This document shows, one piece after another, positions 55,207 through 63,999 of a stretch of DNA of 64,000 nt (position 1 is its first letter; each line of letters opens with the position of its first letter). A model generated the notes under the pieces. That model saw only the letters and a program-made list of their open reading frames with translations, was not told where the DNA came from and did not search any database. Location of the stretch: NCBI RefSeq assembly GCF_000766945.1, contig NZ_ALBT01000032.1, forward strand, positions 186,001 to 250,000, in the 5' to 3' direction. Made by a program: the position numbers and the translations under genes. The stretch comes from Cellvibrio mixtus subsp. mixtus J3-8. Its GTDB lineage: Bacteria > Pseudomonadota > Gammaproteobacteria > Pseudomonadales > Cellvibrionaceae.

Positions 55207-56662
55207 AGTTTTTGTGGCTTTTTCCGGTTTCCAAAATACAACGGGCTAATTTTTGCATTGCAGGCTCAATGTTGCGTTGGGCAATCCGGCCAAGGCCGAG
55301 CATGAGCTGGTTAGGGATGTTTTCCGTTACGCTGAATTCATGGCCGCAATGAATCTTGAGCCCCTGTTTAAGTGCATGTTCACACACTGCTTTTGCAGGG
55401 TAATCAGAATGTAAATTGAGTGTCAGATGGACTCCTGCGCGTATAGCCCCGGGCGTTAAAATGCCTTTCGCGTACTTATTTACTCCGGCAATGATGGCCG
55501 TATATCGTTGCTCATAAATACGATTCATACGGGAAATATGCCGGCGCAATTCGCCGGTTTGCATGAACTCGGCGAGCGCAAGTTGGGCGGTGAGTGGATT
55601 GCGCCAATCTTGCGCCTGTCGTGCGTTAGCTAAATAAGGAATCGCCCATTCCGGTGCGGCGATAAAACCGGTACGAATATCAAAGAACATACATTTTGAA
55701 AATGTCCCCACATAAAAAACACGCCCTTCTGAATCCAGTGTTTGCAATGCATCAATAGGTTGTGAGCCGATGCGAAATTCGCTGTCGTAATCGTCTTCGA
55801 TAATAATCATGTCACGCTGTTTTGCGCGTTTTAGCAACTCCATCCTGCGCGAAATTGACATAGGGACTGATGTGGGAAATTGATGGGTGGGAGTTACAAA
55901 TACTATTTTCACGCCCGATGGAATGGCATCTACAAGCAAGCCTTCGCCATCAACAGGCACATCAAAAATACGCGCACCTGCCGCTACAAATGCACGTCTG
56001 GCCATCGGATAACCGGGCGATTCAATCGCCACAGCGGTTTCACCCGGTTTAATAAATAATTGTGCTAACAAGGTATAAGCCTGTTGCGCACCACTGCACA
56101 CAAAAATGTTTTCAGGGCTGCAGCTGACCGCTCGTGATTGTGAAATAAATTTTGCAATCATATTGCGTAATAATGGTTGGCCAGCGGGGTGCCCGGGTTC
56201 CATTGTCCTGTTTTCCATTTTTCGGTATTGCCGGTTAATTGCGCGGCGCCAGGTTTCAAATGGAAATGTGCTGATATCGGCGAGGCCAATTGAGAAATTA
56301 AATTCAATTGGCAACCCGGTCGGTTGTGCAAATAGTGTGGTGTCTTGCCAGTGAGATGCAATTCCTGCAATAAAATTTGCAGCCATTGTTGAATGGGGCA
56401 GGGTGGTTACTATGCCTGCTACTAATGTTTTACTTCCTGCCTGGGTTATTAGCAGCCCTTCACTTTGTAACCGCGCGTAAACTTGCAATATGGTATTGCG
56501 CGAAACATTCAGATGCCTGGCTAATAATCGGCTTGACGGTATCGCAATTCCCGCTGCCAGGCGCCCTTGTAAAATCGCTTTGCTGAGTTGATTGTAAATT
56601 TGCGCGACGAGATTGCCGGTATCGCGTGACACCTGTAGGCCTAATGCAAAAACTGGTTCCAT
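55205..56662 (-). CDS. MocR-type (GntR/aminotransferase fusion) transcriptional regulator, PdxR-like
   Basis: 485 residues. An N-terminal GntR winged helix (about 15-85; NTILQVYARLQSEGLL), a linker, then an aminotransferase-fold domain with IIEDDYDSEFR and the PLP lysine in YVGTFSKCM. MocR regulators bind PLP or its adducts and commonly control PLP synthesis, GABA or taurine use; PdxR is one group. The gene is divergent from the SGNH hydrolase at 56898, with about 235 nt between them. Confidence 0.9.
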   Translation of the reverse strand: MEPVFALGLQVSRDTGNLVAQIYNQLSKAILQGRLAAGIAIPSSRLLARHLNVSRNTILQVYARLQSEGLLITQAGSKTLVAGIVTTLPHSTMAANFIAGIASHWQDTTLFAQPTGLPIEFNFSIGLADISTFPFETWRRAINRQYRKMENRTMEPGHPAGQPLLRNMIAKFISQSRAVSCSPENIFVCSGAQQAYTLLAQLFIKPGETAVAIESPGYPMARRAFVAAGARIFDVPVDGEGLLVDAIPSGVKIVFVTPTHQFPTSVPMSISRRMELLKRAKQRDMIIIEDDYDSEFRIGSQPIDALQTLDSEGRVFYVGTFSKCMFFDIRTGFIAAPEWAIPYLANARQAQDWRNPLTAQLALAEFMQTGELRRHISRMNRIYEQRYTAIIAGVNKYAKGILTPGAIRAGVHLTLNLHSDYPAKAVCEHALKQGLKIHCGHEFSVTENIPNQLMLGLGRIAQRNIEPAMQKLARCILETGKSHKN

Positions 56663-56797
56663 AAAATTTCCGCTGACTGGTTCTTTTTTCCCCTCAATAT
56701 ACGTGGGACGCTAAGCCAACTCAATGACAGAAGGAGACTGCCGCTGGGTTGGTCATGCACACTGTATAAAAGAGTTGATTCGTAAATGCTGAAAGAA

Positions 56798-56834
56798 AAA
56801 AGTTCTGTCACATGCAATGTGTGACAGAACTTTT
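56798..56834. repeat. 15-bp perfect inverted repeat in the MocR / SGNH-hydrolase gap
   Basis: Arms AAAAGTTCTGTCACA / TGTGACAGAACTTTT with a 7-nt loop, about 64 nt before the hydrolase ATG. It has A and T tails on both sides like a bidirectional terminator, but lies in a divergent promoter gap where none is needed. It may be an operator or an attenuator. Confidence 0.7.
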
Positions 56835-56897
56835 ACAGTCAGGTCCTATGCAAACAATTCAGCTTTTTTAATAATTTCTCTTTGAAGGACAATATCT

Positions 56898-58154
56898 ATG
56901 ATTACCTTAATGAAAAAAACTGGTTTGTTATTCGGGTTTTTATTATCGACATTTTGTGTGATGGTAAATGCTGTCGAATTCACTGATGATTCATTGCAGT
57001 ACCAGAATTCGTTGCGTGACAGCTATCGCGAGCAATGGATTGCAACATGGGCAACACCGCCGACAGCCGCTGGAACTGCATTTGAGCCTCCTAAAATTTT
57101 TGATAACCAGACTATACGGCAAACGGTACGTGTCAGTTTGGGAGGGCAACGCTTTCGTATTCGTATTTCCAATGCATTTGGAACCCAGGCGTTAAAAATT
57201 GGTGCCGCACACCTTGCGTTACAATCGACGGGTGCTGCAATTGTTCCGGGTTCGGATCGCACATTAAAATTCAGCGGGTTGCCTTCCATTTCTATTCCGG
57301 CAGGTGCAGTTGTACTCAGCGATCCTATTGACCTTTCTGTTGCAGCACAAACTGTGCTTGCTGTTAGTATTTATGTTCCCGTTAATACCGGGCCTGCTAC
57401 TTATGTCGAGGGCGTTAATCAGAATACCTATATTTCAGAGCCGGGAAATCATACCGGAGCAACTAACTTACCCGTAGCTGAGACAGTAACATCAAATTAT
57501 TTTCTTGCTGTTGTTGAGGTATCTGCACGTAAAAATTCCGGTGTTGTGATTGCATTTGGCGATTCGGTAACGAAAGGCGCAACACCAACCAACTGGCCCG
57601 GTTTTTTATTCGGGCGTTTCAATGCGAATTACACTACACAAAAACTGGCTGTGGTAAATCAGGGGATTGGCTGCAACCGCATCTTGCATGATTTTTGCGG
57701 GCCAGGCGCCGCTGCTCGTTTTGACCGCGACGTGCTCGCTATTACAGGTGCAACTCATGTTATTGTTGCTTTGGGATTGGTGGATATTATCTCGCCAACC
57801 GTATCTGGAAATGTGTCAGAAGTGGTTACGGCCAGCGATATCATCGTTGGATTAAAGCAGTTCATCGAGCGTGCCCGCGCAAAAGGTTTGAAAGTATACG
57901 GTGCAACTATTACCCCGTTTGGCGATAGTATTTTTGGTGTATATACACCGGAAAATGAAGCAACCCGTACAGCAGTAAATCGCTGGATTCGCACCAGTGG
58001 TGCTTATGACGGAGTAATTGATTTCGATAAAGCAGTACGCGATCCTTCCGATCCAAAACGTTTCTGGCCGATTTATACCATTGACGGGATTCATCCCAAC
58101 GATGCCGGTAATGAATTAATGGCGAATGCGATAGACCTGGCCCTGTTTGAATAA
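56898..58154 (+). CDS. Secreted SGNH/GDSL hydrolase
   Basis: 418 residues, signal peptide ending near VNA (about 25). A beta-rich N-terminal region (about 45-215) precedes the GDSL domain: block I IAFGDSVTKG (Ser near 223), Gly of block II in NQGIGCN, and block V DGIHPNDAG with Asp and His. Block III reads ALGLVDI, lacking the usual oxyanion-hole Asn of GxND. Related two-domain secreted enzymes deacetylate polysaccharides or act as lipases. AAGGA lies 8 nt before the ATG. Confidence 0.88.
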   Translation: MITLMKKTGLLFGFLLSTFCVMVNAVEFTDDSLQYQNSLRDSYREQWIATWATPPTAAGTAFEPPKIFDNQTIRQTVRVSLGGQRFRIRISNAFGTQALKIGAAHLALQSTGAAIVPGSDRTLKFSGLPSISIPAGAVVLSDPIDLSVAAQTVLAVSIYVPVNTGPATYVEGVNQNTYISEPGNHTGATNLPVAETVTSNYFLAVVEVSARKNSGVVIAFGDSVTKGATPTNWPGFLFGRFNANYTTQKLAVVNQGIGCNRILHDFCGPGAAARFDRDVLAITGATHVIVALGLVDIISPTVSGNVSEVVTASDIIVGLKQFIERARAKGLKVYGATITPFGDSIFGVYTPENEATRTAVNRWIRTSGAYDGVIDFDKAVRDPSDPKRFWPIYTIDGIHPNDAGNELMANAIDLALFE

Positions 58155-58187
58155 CCCGGTACTCGTTAAATAAGTGATCTATCCTGG

Positions 58188-58218
58188 CGGGGTAATTGAA
58201 TAGTTACCCCGTTTTTTT
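58188..58218 (+). terminator. Terminator after the SGNH hydrolase gene
   Basis: 8-bp arms CGGGGTAA / TTACCCCG with an 8-nt loop followed by seven T residues. Confidence 0.9.
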
Positions 58219-58491
58219 AGGTGCAGTACAAATTTTTGATGTTAATATGTATGCAGTGTTTATGTTGGTTTTTGTGCACCTGTATTTTGAATAGGTGCAA
58301 CGTGATGGTCGCTACAGGCCAGATATAAGCATCCTCCTCCTTATCTTGAAAAATCCCGCCGGCATAATGTTTGCTAAATGAATAAAACCCGATAATCAAA
58401 ACCGGTAATACCAGCATGCTAACTATTAGCACTGTCGGGCAAGGTTGCCCGACATGGGTATATTTTTACATCCAGATTCAATAGAGGATAT
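58219..58491. other. Gene-free spacer before the DUF6152 operon
   Basis: About 270 nt. A minus-strand frame (58217-58432) is uncharacterised and lacks a ribosome site, so I do not call it. The right end should carry the promoter of the DUF6152-DUF6644-cupin operon; a stretch around 58440 (GGCAAGGTTGCCCGAC) is weakly palindromic. Confidence 0.35.
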
Positions 58492-58497
58492 GTGACG

Positions 58498-58872
58498 ATG
58501 AAAGCGAAATATTTGACAACGATTTTATCGATTATGGCAATGAGCATCACTATTGAGAGCGCCTGGGCCCATCACGGTTGGGCAAGTAATGAAGGCGAAC
58601 AGTTTGAATTAACGGGCACAGTTGTCAAAGCTGTTAGCCTTGCCGGTCCCCATGCCAATTTGCAAATTCGTGCCGAAGGCCAGGTGTGGGAAATTACCCT
58701 GGCACCACCAGCGCGCACTGAGCGTGCCGGTTTGAAAGAGGACACAATTCCTGTTGGCGCAGAGGTCACGGTCAGTGGCCATCGCAGCGCAGACCCCAAG
58801 CGTTTTGAAATAAAAACCGAGCGTGTTACCTATCAGGGAAAACTCTATAACGTTTATCCCGACCGCGAATAA
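58498..58872 (+). CDS. DUF6152 family exported protein
   Basis: About 124 residues; signal peptide ending SAWA, then the family's HHGWA motif at the mature N-terminus and an OB-like beta domain (GTVVKAVSLAGPHANLQIRA, VGAEVTVSGHRSADPKRFEI). ATG at 58498 has GAGGA 9 nt upstream; a GTG 6 nt earlier is also in frame. The His-His next to the cleavage site could coordinate metal. Function unknown. First gene of an apparent five-gene row. Confidence 0.78.
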   Translation: MKAKYLTTILSIMAMSITIESAWAHHGWASNEGEQFELTGTVVKAVSLAGPHANLQIRAEGQVWEITLAPPARTERAGLKEDTIPVGAEVTVSGHRSADPKRFEIKTERVTYQGKLYNVYPDRE

Positions 58873-58895
58873 TCTGCATACGGATTTGAAGATCC

Positions 58896-59390
58896 ATGCC
58901 CTCGTTGTTTGAACTGCTAACTGAATTTCAATCGTCATCGATTGGAGTAACTGTACGCGGTTTGGGAGGCTGGGGTTACGCATTAATTAACTTATTTCAC
59001 CTGTTAGGTGTTGCTGTATTGGGCGGTGCTGTTTTGTTAATGGATTTGCGCTTGATGGGATGGCGTCGCCATATCCCGTTAGCGTACGTCACCTCACTGG
59101 CGTTACCTGTTGCAATCAGCGGATTTATTTTGGCAGTAATGACGGGAATTTTACTGTTATCGGCAAATGCGAGCGATTATGCCGGTAATCCTTTTCTGTG
59201 GATAAAATTTTTTGGTTTGTTGTTTGCATTGGCAAATGCCTGGTGGGCACATCAAATTCCTGCATGGAAAAATCGTCGGCAAATGGAACTGACTGACTCA
59301 GATAATGCGGCGCTGGCTCTAGCAGGATTCGGATCTTTGGTGTGCTGGATAGTCGTTATTTCGGCGGGCCGGCTAATCGGTTATTGGTAA
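58896..59390 (+). CDS. DUF6644 family membrane protein, copy 3
   Basis: 164 residues, four transmembrane helices, with the same conserved FHLLGVAVLGGAVLLMDLRL (then MG), MTGILLL and FLWIKFFGLLFALANAW blocks as the copies at 41498 and 42055. It follows the DUF6152 gene by 23 nt. The recurring neighbourhood with secreted beta-propeller enzymes suggests a membrane electron carrier or anchor; not shown experimentally to my knowledge. Confidence 0.75.
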   Translation: MPSLFELLTEFQSSSIGVTVRGLGGWGYALINLFHLLGVAVLGGAVLLMDLRLMGWRRHIPLAYVTSLALPVAISGFILAVMTGILLLSANASDYAGNPFLWIKFFGLLFALANAWWAHQIPAWKNRRQMELTDSDNAALALAGFGSLVCWIVVISAGRLIGYW

Positions 59391-59418
59391 AACATTTGTT
59401 AATTAACAGGAGTCGGAC

Positions 59419-59886
59419 ATGAAATTTTTGCTGTTGCAAAATAAAAAATGGTTGTTGATGTTATGTATGGTTTTATCTTACGGCGCGACGGCAGTGGAGT
59501 TGGACCGTCGCTCCGTCGAGTTTAAAACACCAGCGGATATTAAATGGGTGCGTAACGCTGCTGGCACTAATGAGCAAGCGATTTTATTTGGCGACCCTGC
59601 CAAGCCTGGACCTTATGTGGTACGTATCAAATGGTTGCCGGGCAATTTCTCCAAACCGCATTTTCATAATGGCGATAGATTTTTTGTAGTGGTTTCAGGA
59701 ACCTGGTGGGTGGGCACTGGCGATAAATTTGATACTGAACAAACGGTTGCTGTGCCCGCTGGTAGTTACGTAATCCACAAAGGCGGGCAAGTGCATTTTG
59801 ATGGCGCCAAAGGTGAAGAAGCAATTATTCAGGTGTCGGGTATTGGCCCGGTTAAAACCGAGCAGCTTGCGGATCACAAGCATTAA
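59419..59886 (+). CDS. Exported cupin-domain protein
   Basis: 155 residues with signal peptide (cleaved near ATA, about 25). A single cupin fold with metal-binding-type PHFHNGDRFFVVVSGTWWVG and QVHFDG. Similar to small periplasmic cupins of unknown substrate. AGGAG precedes the ATG. It lies between DUF6644 copy 3 and a sorbosone-dehydrogenase-like gene, spaced 23-28 nt. Confidence 0.82.
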   Translation: MKFLLLQNKKWLLMLCMVLSYGATAVELDRRSVEFKTPADIKWVRNAAGTNEQAILFGDPAKPGPYVVRIKWLPGNFSKPHFHNGDRFFVVVSGTWWVGTGDKFDTEQTVAVPAGSYVIHKGGQVHFDGAKGEEAIIQVSGIGPVKTEQLADHKH

Positions 59887-59909
59887 TTTAAATTGAGTTG
59901 GAGTTGGGA

Positions 59910-61049
59910 ATGCAGTTGTTAACGAAATGTGTGGCCGCGTGTAAAATAAATGTAGTAGGGCTTTATTTTTTGTTTGGGATATGTGCACCGGTAAATGCTG
60001 CTGAATTGCCTTTGCACAACATTAAGTTGCCACCGGGTTTTGAAATCAGTGTTTTTGCAGAAAATGTTGTGAATGCCCGCTCGCTGGTATTGAGCGATGC
60101 ACAAACATTATTTGTAAGTACACGCAATGAAGGAAAAGTTTACGCTATCAAACATGATGGTACCAAAGCGCAAAAAATCATTACCATTGCTTCCGGTTTA
60201 AACCGTCCTAACGGTGTCGCTTTTCGCAAAGGTTCGCTATATGTCGCTGAAGTGAATCGTATCCTGCGTTATGACAATATTGAAGCGCAATTGGAAAATC
60301 CGCCTAAACCCGTGGTAGTAACCGAGCAATATCCGAGCGATAACGCCCATGGTTGGAAATTTATTCGCTTTGGCCCCGATGGTTTGTTGTATGTTCCAAT
60401 CGGTGCTCCTTGCAACATTTGTGAACCAGGTGATCCTTACGCCAGTATTACTCGTATTGATGTAGACAAGCGTAATCCCAAACCGGAAATTTTTGCGCGC
60501 GGTATTCGCAATACCGTGGGCTTTGATTGGCATCCGCAAACTGGTGAACTTTGGTTTACCGAAAATGGCCGCGATCATTTGGGTGATGATATTCCCCCTG
60601 AAGAATTAAATCGCGCAACTAAAGCCGGACAACATTTTGGATATCCCTATTGCCACGGTGGTGATATCCCCGATCCGGAATTTGGCAGCAAACACAAATG
60701 CGCCGAATTCACTCCCCCTGAAGTAAAATTTCAGGCGCATTCGGCCGCGTTGGGTATCCGTTTTTACACCGGCCCGTCTTTTCCTGCCGAATATCGTAAC
60801 CAGGCTTTTATTGCCCACCATGGTTCATGGAATCGCTCAAAGAAATCTGGCTACAAGCTGGTAACGGTAAATACCAACGTTAAAGTAGGAGAAAAACCGC
60901 AATACAAAGTATTTGCTGAAGGTTGGTTGAACAGCGATGACAGTGTGTGGGGAAGGCCGGTTGATTTGTTGCAATTACCGGATGGTTCGCTATTGGTATC
61001 AGATGATTACGCGAATGTGATTTATCGAATTGCTTACAAAAGCAAATAG
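59910..61049 (+). CDS. Sorbosone dehydrogenase-like (PQQ/GDH-fold) secreted protein
   Basis: About 379 residues from the ATG preceded by GGAG. Signal peptide ends near NAA. The six-bladed glucose/sorbosone dehydrogenase fold is recognisable: LPPGFEISVFAENVVNARSL, GLNRPNGVAFRKGSLYVAEV, DNAHGWKFIRFGPDGLLYVPIG, NTVGFDWHPQTGELWFTENG and RPVDLLQLPDGSLLVSDDYAN. Cysteines in PCNICEPG, YPYCHGG and KHKCAEF may form structural disulfides. Family members oxidise sugars with PQQ, but many lack proven activity. Confidence 0.88.
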   Translation: MQLLTKCVAACKINVVGLYFLFGICAPVNAAELPLHNIKLPPGFEISVFAENVVNARSLVLSDAQTLFVSTRNEGKVYAIKHDGTKAQKIITIASGLNRPNGVAFRKGSLYVAEVNRILRYDNIEAQLENPPKPVVVTEQYPSDNAHGWKFIRFGPDGLLYVPIGAPCNICEPGDPYASITRIDVDKRNPKPEIFARGIRNTVGFDWHPQTGELWFTENGRDHLGDDIPPEELNRATKAGQHFGYPYCHGGDIPDPEFGSKHKCAEFTPPEVKFQAHSAALGIRFYTGPSFPAEYRNQAFIAHHGSWNRSKKSGYKLVTVNTNVKVGEKPQYKVFAEGWLNSDDSVWGRPVDLLQLPDGSLLVSDDYANVIYRIAYKSK

Positions 61050-61119
61050 ATAATCGTTTTTCGAAAGGACAATAAACAAAAGTAAATAATTTTTTGCTCA
61101 AGAATAGAAGGTTAGGACA

Positions 61120-61695
61120 ATGAAAAAAATCAGTTGGTTAATATTGCTGGGCTGCATTGCGTTACCCGCTAGTGCTCAGATAAAAGTGGGTGATAATGCA
61201 TTGGCATTCAATACCCAGGCTTCATTAGGTGGTAAATCTTTTGACTATTCATTAAAAGATTCGCTTAAAAAGGGCCCTGTCGTGGTTTATTTTTACCCTA
61301 CGGCTTTCGGTGGAGGGTGCAGTATCCAGGCGCGTGCATTTGCTGTGAACCATGAAAAGTTTGCCGCCGCAGGTGCAACTATTGTAGGCATATCGCTGGA
61401 TGATATTGATCGCTTGAATGAGTTCTCGGCTGATCCACAGTTTTGTGCCAGCAAGTTTCCGGTTGCATCAGATACAGATGGCAAGATTGCAAACGCATAT
61501 GGATTAACGGTCAATGAAGCGACTGCAGGCAGAAAAGATATTCGCGGCGTTACGGTGAATCATGGCTCTATAGATCGCACTACTTTTATTGTGGGGCAAG
61601 ATGGAAAAGTGGCGGCGACAATCGGAGGGTTGAAACCTGCGGAAAATGTGGATCAGGCGCTGAAAGAGATCCAAAAGCTGCACAAGCAGGGTTGA
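61120..61695 (+). CDS. Exported peroxiredoxin-like protein (AhpC/TSA family)
   Basis: 191 residues with signal peptide cleaved near ASA (about 19). Redoxin fold with peroxidatic Cys-like YPTAFGGGCSIQARAF (Cys 67) and a second cysteine in DPQFCASKFPV (Cys 107). The usual P-x3-T-x2-C is altered to PTAFGGGC. Likely periplasmic peroxide or thiol chemistry tied to the oxidase-like genes upstream; 70 nt after the sorbosone-dehydrogenase gene. Confidence 0.86.
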   Translation: MKKISWLILLGCIALPASAQIKVGDNALAFNTQASLGGKSFDYSLKDSLKKGPVVVYFYPTAFGGGCSIQARAFAVNHEKFAAAGATIVGISLDDIDRLNEFSADPQFCASKFPVASDTDGKIANAYGLTVNEATAGRKDIRGVTVNHGSIDRTTFIVGQDGKVAATIGGLKPAENVDQALKEIQKLHKQG

Positions 61696-61761
61696 ATGGA
61701 TAATTTCCTCAAATAATTTCCCACGTTAATTCTGTAGTATTTTTTCCTTATGTACATAGTG

Positions 61762-61797
61762 AATTCAGGTTGGGATAATCCCAACCTGAATTTTATT
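61762..61797. terminator. Bidirectional terminator between peroxiredoxin and HbpS/GlcG genes
   Basis: 14-bp perfect arms AATTCAGGTTGGGA / TCCCAACCTGAATT with a 3-nt loop; T-rich on the plus side. It serves both convergent genes. Confidence 0.88.
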
Positions 61798-61798
61798 G

Positions 61799-62287
61799 TT
61801 ACTTGGCTTTCAAACTCGCCAGACCCGCTTCCGCAATCTGACCATCCTGTTGCGAGGTTGCGCCGCTCACACCAATTGCCCCGATAATTTTATTATCAAC
61901 CACAATCGGTGAGCCGCCTTCAATTAATAAAGTGCCTTCCGGCAGGCTGAGCAGTACATTGCGGCCACCGGTTACACCTTCTTCAAATACTTTAGTAGGA
62001 CGTTTGAAATTGTTGGCGGTGCGCGCCTTATTGATAGCCACGTCTACACTGGCTATCTGGGTGCCATCAATTTTTTCAAGGTAAGTGAGCGTTCCGCTAG
62101 AATCTACGATGCTGATGACCACGGTTAAGTTTTGTTTTTTTGCTTCAGCTGCCGCAGCGGCAGCGATTTTTTTTGCGGAGTCCAGGGTGATAGGTGCACC
62201 GTAGGTGAGAGTTTGGGCAAATGTACCGGTTGAAATGCAAACGACGGTTCCTGCTAACAGAGCCAATAATTTTTTCTTAACCTGCAT
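61799..62287 (-). CDS. Exported HbpS/GlcG family haem-binding-type protein
   Basis: 162 residues, signal peptide ending TFA. GlcG/HbpS features: ITLDSAKKIAAAAAAEAKKQ, VSIVDSSGTLTYLEKIDG, SVDVAINKARTANNF and GAIGVSGATSQQDGQIAEAG. HbpS binds haem and senses redox in Streptomyces; GlcG-type proteins accompany many oxidoreductase loci without a known role. Convergent with the peroxiredoxin gene. Confidence 0.88.
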   Translation of the reverse strand: MQVKKKLLALLAGTVVCISTGTFAQTLTYGAPITLDSAKKIAAAAAAEAKKQNLTVVISIVDSSGTLTYLEKIDGTQIASVDVAINKARTANNFKRPTKVFEEGVTGGRNVLLSLPEGTLLIEGGSPIVVDNKIIGAIGVSGATSQQDGQIAEAGLASLKAK

Positions 62288-62431
62288 GTGATCTCCAATA
62301 AAATAATAAAGATTAAAAATAATAATTTTCTGCCGATTATTCCGGATAATTGATGTTATGGCGCTAACTTAACGAAATACTGGAGGATTATCAATTCGCG
62401 ATATTAATAACATTCCGAGCAGCAGGCATGA

Positions 62432-63382
62432 TTAAGGTTTATCGACAGAAAGATGCCCGTGCGGGTTGTTGTATTCAATACATGCACGCTCTTCTTCGTT
62501 TTCAATAATGGTTTCCTTGCCATCGTGTTTTGCTTTGCGCACAGCATACACAACTGCCCTCGGCTCATCTTTCTCAGTCCATTTACGCTCGGTGACTGTT
62601 ACAGTAAACGGGCGGGTATAGACTGTGGGGTCGCTGATTTCTGCAATATAGTTGTAGCGCTTACCATCATTATCAAATACGTAACGCTCGGTGATTTTTA
62701 CATGTTCGCTCGCAAATTCACCGGTGCGGGCGTATTTGGATTTACCGTTGTAATTAGCAACATCCACAACCAATGTATTACCTTCCCAGCGACCGCGCGA
62801 ATCACCGTTCCACAAACGAATATTTTCCGGGAGTTTTGGTTTTCCATCCAAATGGATAATGCGATTGCCCTGATCGAATAGGAAAACAACATAACCCGGA
62901 TACTGCAAAATTTCGTGGCCATGCATGTATAGTGATTGCGGAATTCCCTGGGGAGCACAACGTGCGAGCGGGTCAATAAATTCCGGTTTGATCGGGTTAT
63001 CGTAATAATCCTGGTACTCTTTTACTTTTGCCAATGCCCATGGTTGAAAAGGCACCTGTCCATCAGTGGGGTCACTTACACGGCTAGGTGCGCGTTGATC
63101 TCGCGGTGGTAACACACGTGGTCGTTCACCGGTTGAAATTCCTTCCGGGTCCGTAAAATTTAAATAGCTGCCAAACGCCGGGCTCCAGTGACCACTGATA
63201 TCAGGTTGGCCATCGGCGAGTTTGGGACCATTCCATCTGCCTGACGCAATCTTTGCATGGGATTTATCAACCGGTGCAGCTGATGATGTAACAGCAGACG
63301 ATTGGGCGTGAACATAAGACGCAACGCTGGCCGCTAACAAAATAATGAGTAATATTCTGGATGTATTCCGATGTAATTTCAT
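62432..63382 (-). CDS. Exported protein of unknown function (GDSRGRWEG-type), copy 1
   Basis: 316 residues with signal peptide ending VHA. It contains a GDSRGRWEGNTLVVDVANYN block and a beta-rich C-terminal part (HVKITERYVFDNDGKRYNYIAEISDP). Proteins with this block are common in environmental proteobacteria and acidobacteria but have no assigned function that I know of. It starts 8 nt after the stop of a related gene, so the pair is an operon. Confidence 0.78.
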   Translation of the reverse strand: MKLHRNTSRILLIILLAASVASYVHAQSSAVTSSAAPVDKSHAKIASGRWNGPKLADGQPDISGHWSPAFGSYLNFTDPEGISTGERPRVLPPRDQRAPSRVSDPTDGQVPFQPWALAKVKEYQDYYDNPIKPEFIDPLARCAPQGIPQSLYMHGHEILQYPGYVVFLFDQGNRIIHLDGKPKLPENIRLWNGDSRGRWEGNTLVVDVANYNGKSKYARTGEFASEHVKITERYVFDNDGKRYNYIAEISDPTVYTRPFTVTVTERKWTEKDEPRAVVYAVRKAKHDGKETIIENEEERACIEYNNPHGHLSVDKP

Positions 63383-63390
63383 AACGCCTC

Positions 63391-63999
63391 CTATTTGCCA
63401 TCGCGCTTGGGTGGATAAATATCATCAAAGTCCAGCGTGAAACGATAGTCTTCAATTAGCTGGAAATGTTCTTCGCGATGGCGATGCAAAATAATATTCA
63501 GCGTCCAGGGGCGGCTGTAAACATTCGGATCTTCCAATGTGGCTTTATAAGCTATCGTGTTGGCATCCAGGAATTTCCAATGCTCGATTAAATGCAGCGC
63601 CGAACTGTGAAAATTGCCAGCGCGATCAAGCCAGGTTTTATCATTAAAATTAATGGTGTCTACTACCAGTGTATCTTTCTCCCAGTGTGCCCTTGAATCT
63701 CCGAGCAACAAATCATAGCCATCATCGGGGTGTTGGGTGTTATTGGTGTGGATGGTACGAATAGAGTGCCCAAACTGGAAAATAATATGTATGTCGCGCG
63801 CACGTTGAAAAATTTGAAAGGGTTCAGGGTAATAAATGCCTCGCGGGACACCGAGTGTCCAACCTTTTAGTGCTGGGTCCAGCTCATTGCGTTCTGCAAA
63901 GTTTTTATCGCGTTGTATTAATGCTTCCGGTAAGTAGGGAATTACATTACCGTCAACGACACCGGCACCTGGCGGTGCATCCTTCCGGCTGTTGTGCGG
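63391..63999 (-). CDS. Exported-type protein of unknown function, copy 2 (5' end beyond window)
   Basis: The minus-strand frame is open from 63391 to the right edge of the window, about 202 codons, and continues outside. The readable part includes FAERNELDPALKGWTLGVPR, GIYYPEPFQIF, the block GDSRAHWEKDTLVVDTINFN and LEDPNVYSRPWTLNI, each aligning with copy 1 (GDSRGRWEGNTLVVDVANYN, ISDPTVYTRPFTVTV). A tandem duplicate. No stop codon interrupts the frame, so shorter start codons within it (TTG at 63711) are internal. Confidence 0.82.
   Translation of the reverse strand, partial: PHNSRKDAPPGAGVVDGNVIPYLPEALIQRDKNFAERNELDPALKGWTLGVPRGIYYPEPFQIFQRARDIHIIFQFGHSIRTIHTNNTQHPDDGYDLLLGDSRAHWEKDTLVVDTINFNDKTWLDRAGNFHSSALHLIEHWKFLDANTIAYKATLEDPNVYSRPWTLNIILHRHREEHFQLIEDYRFTLDFDDIYPPKRDGK

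Noticed and set aside
58217-58432. 71-codon minus-strand frame after the SGNH hydrolase
   Set aside because: No ribosome site and no recognisable family; it overlaps the terminator T-run.
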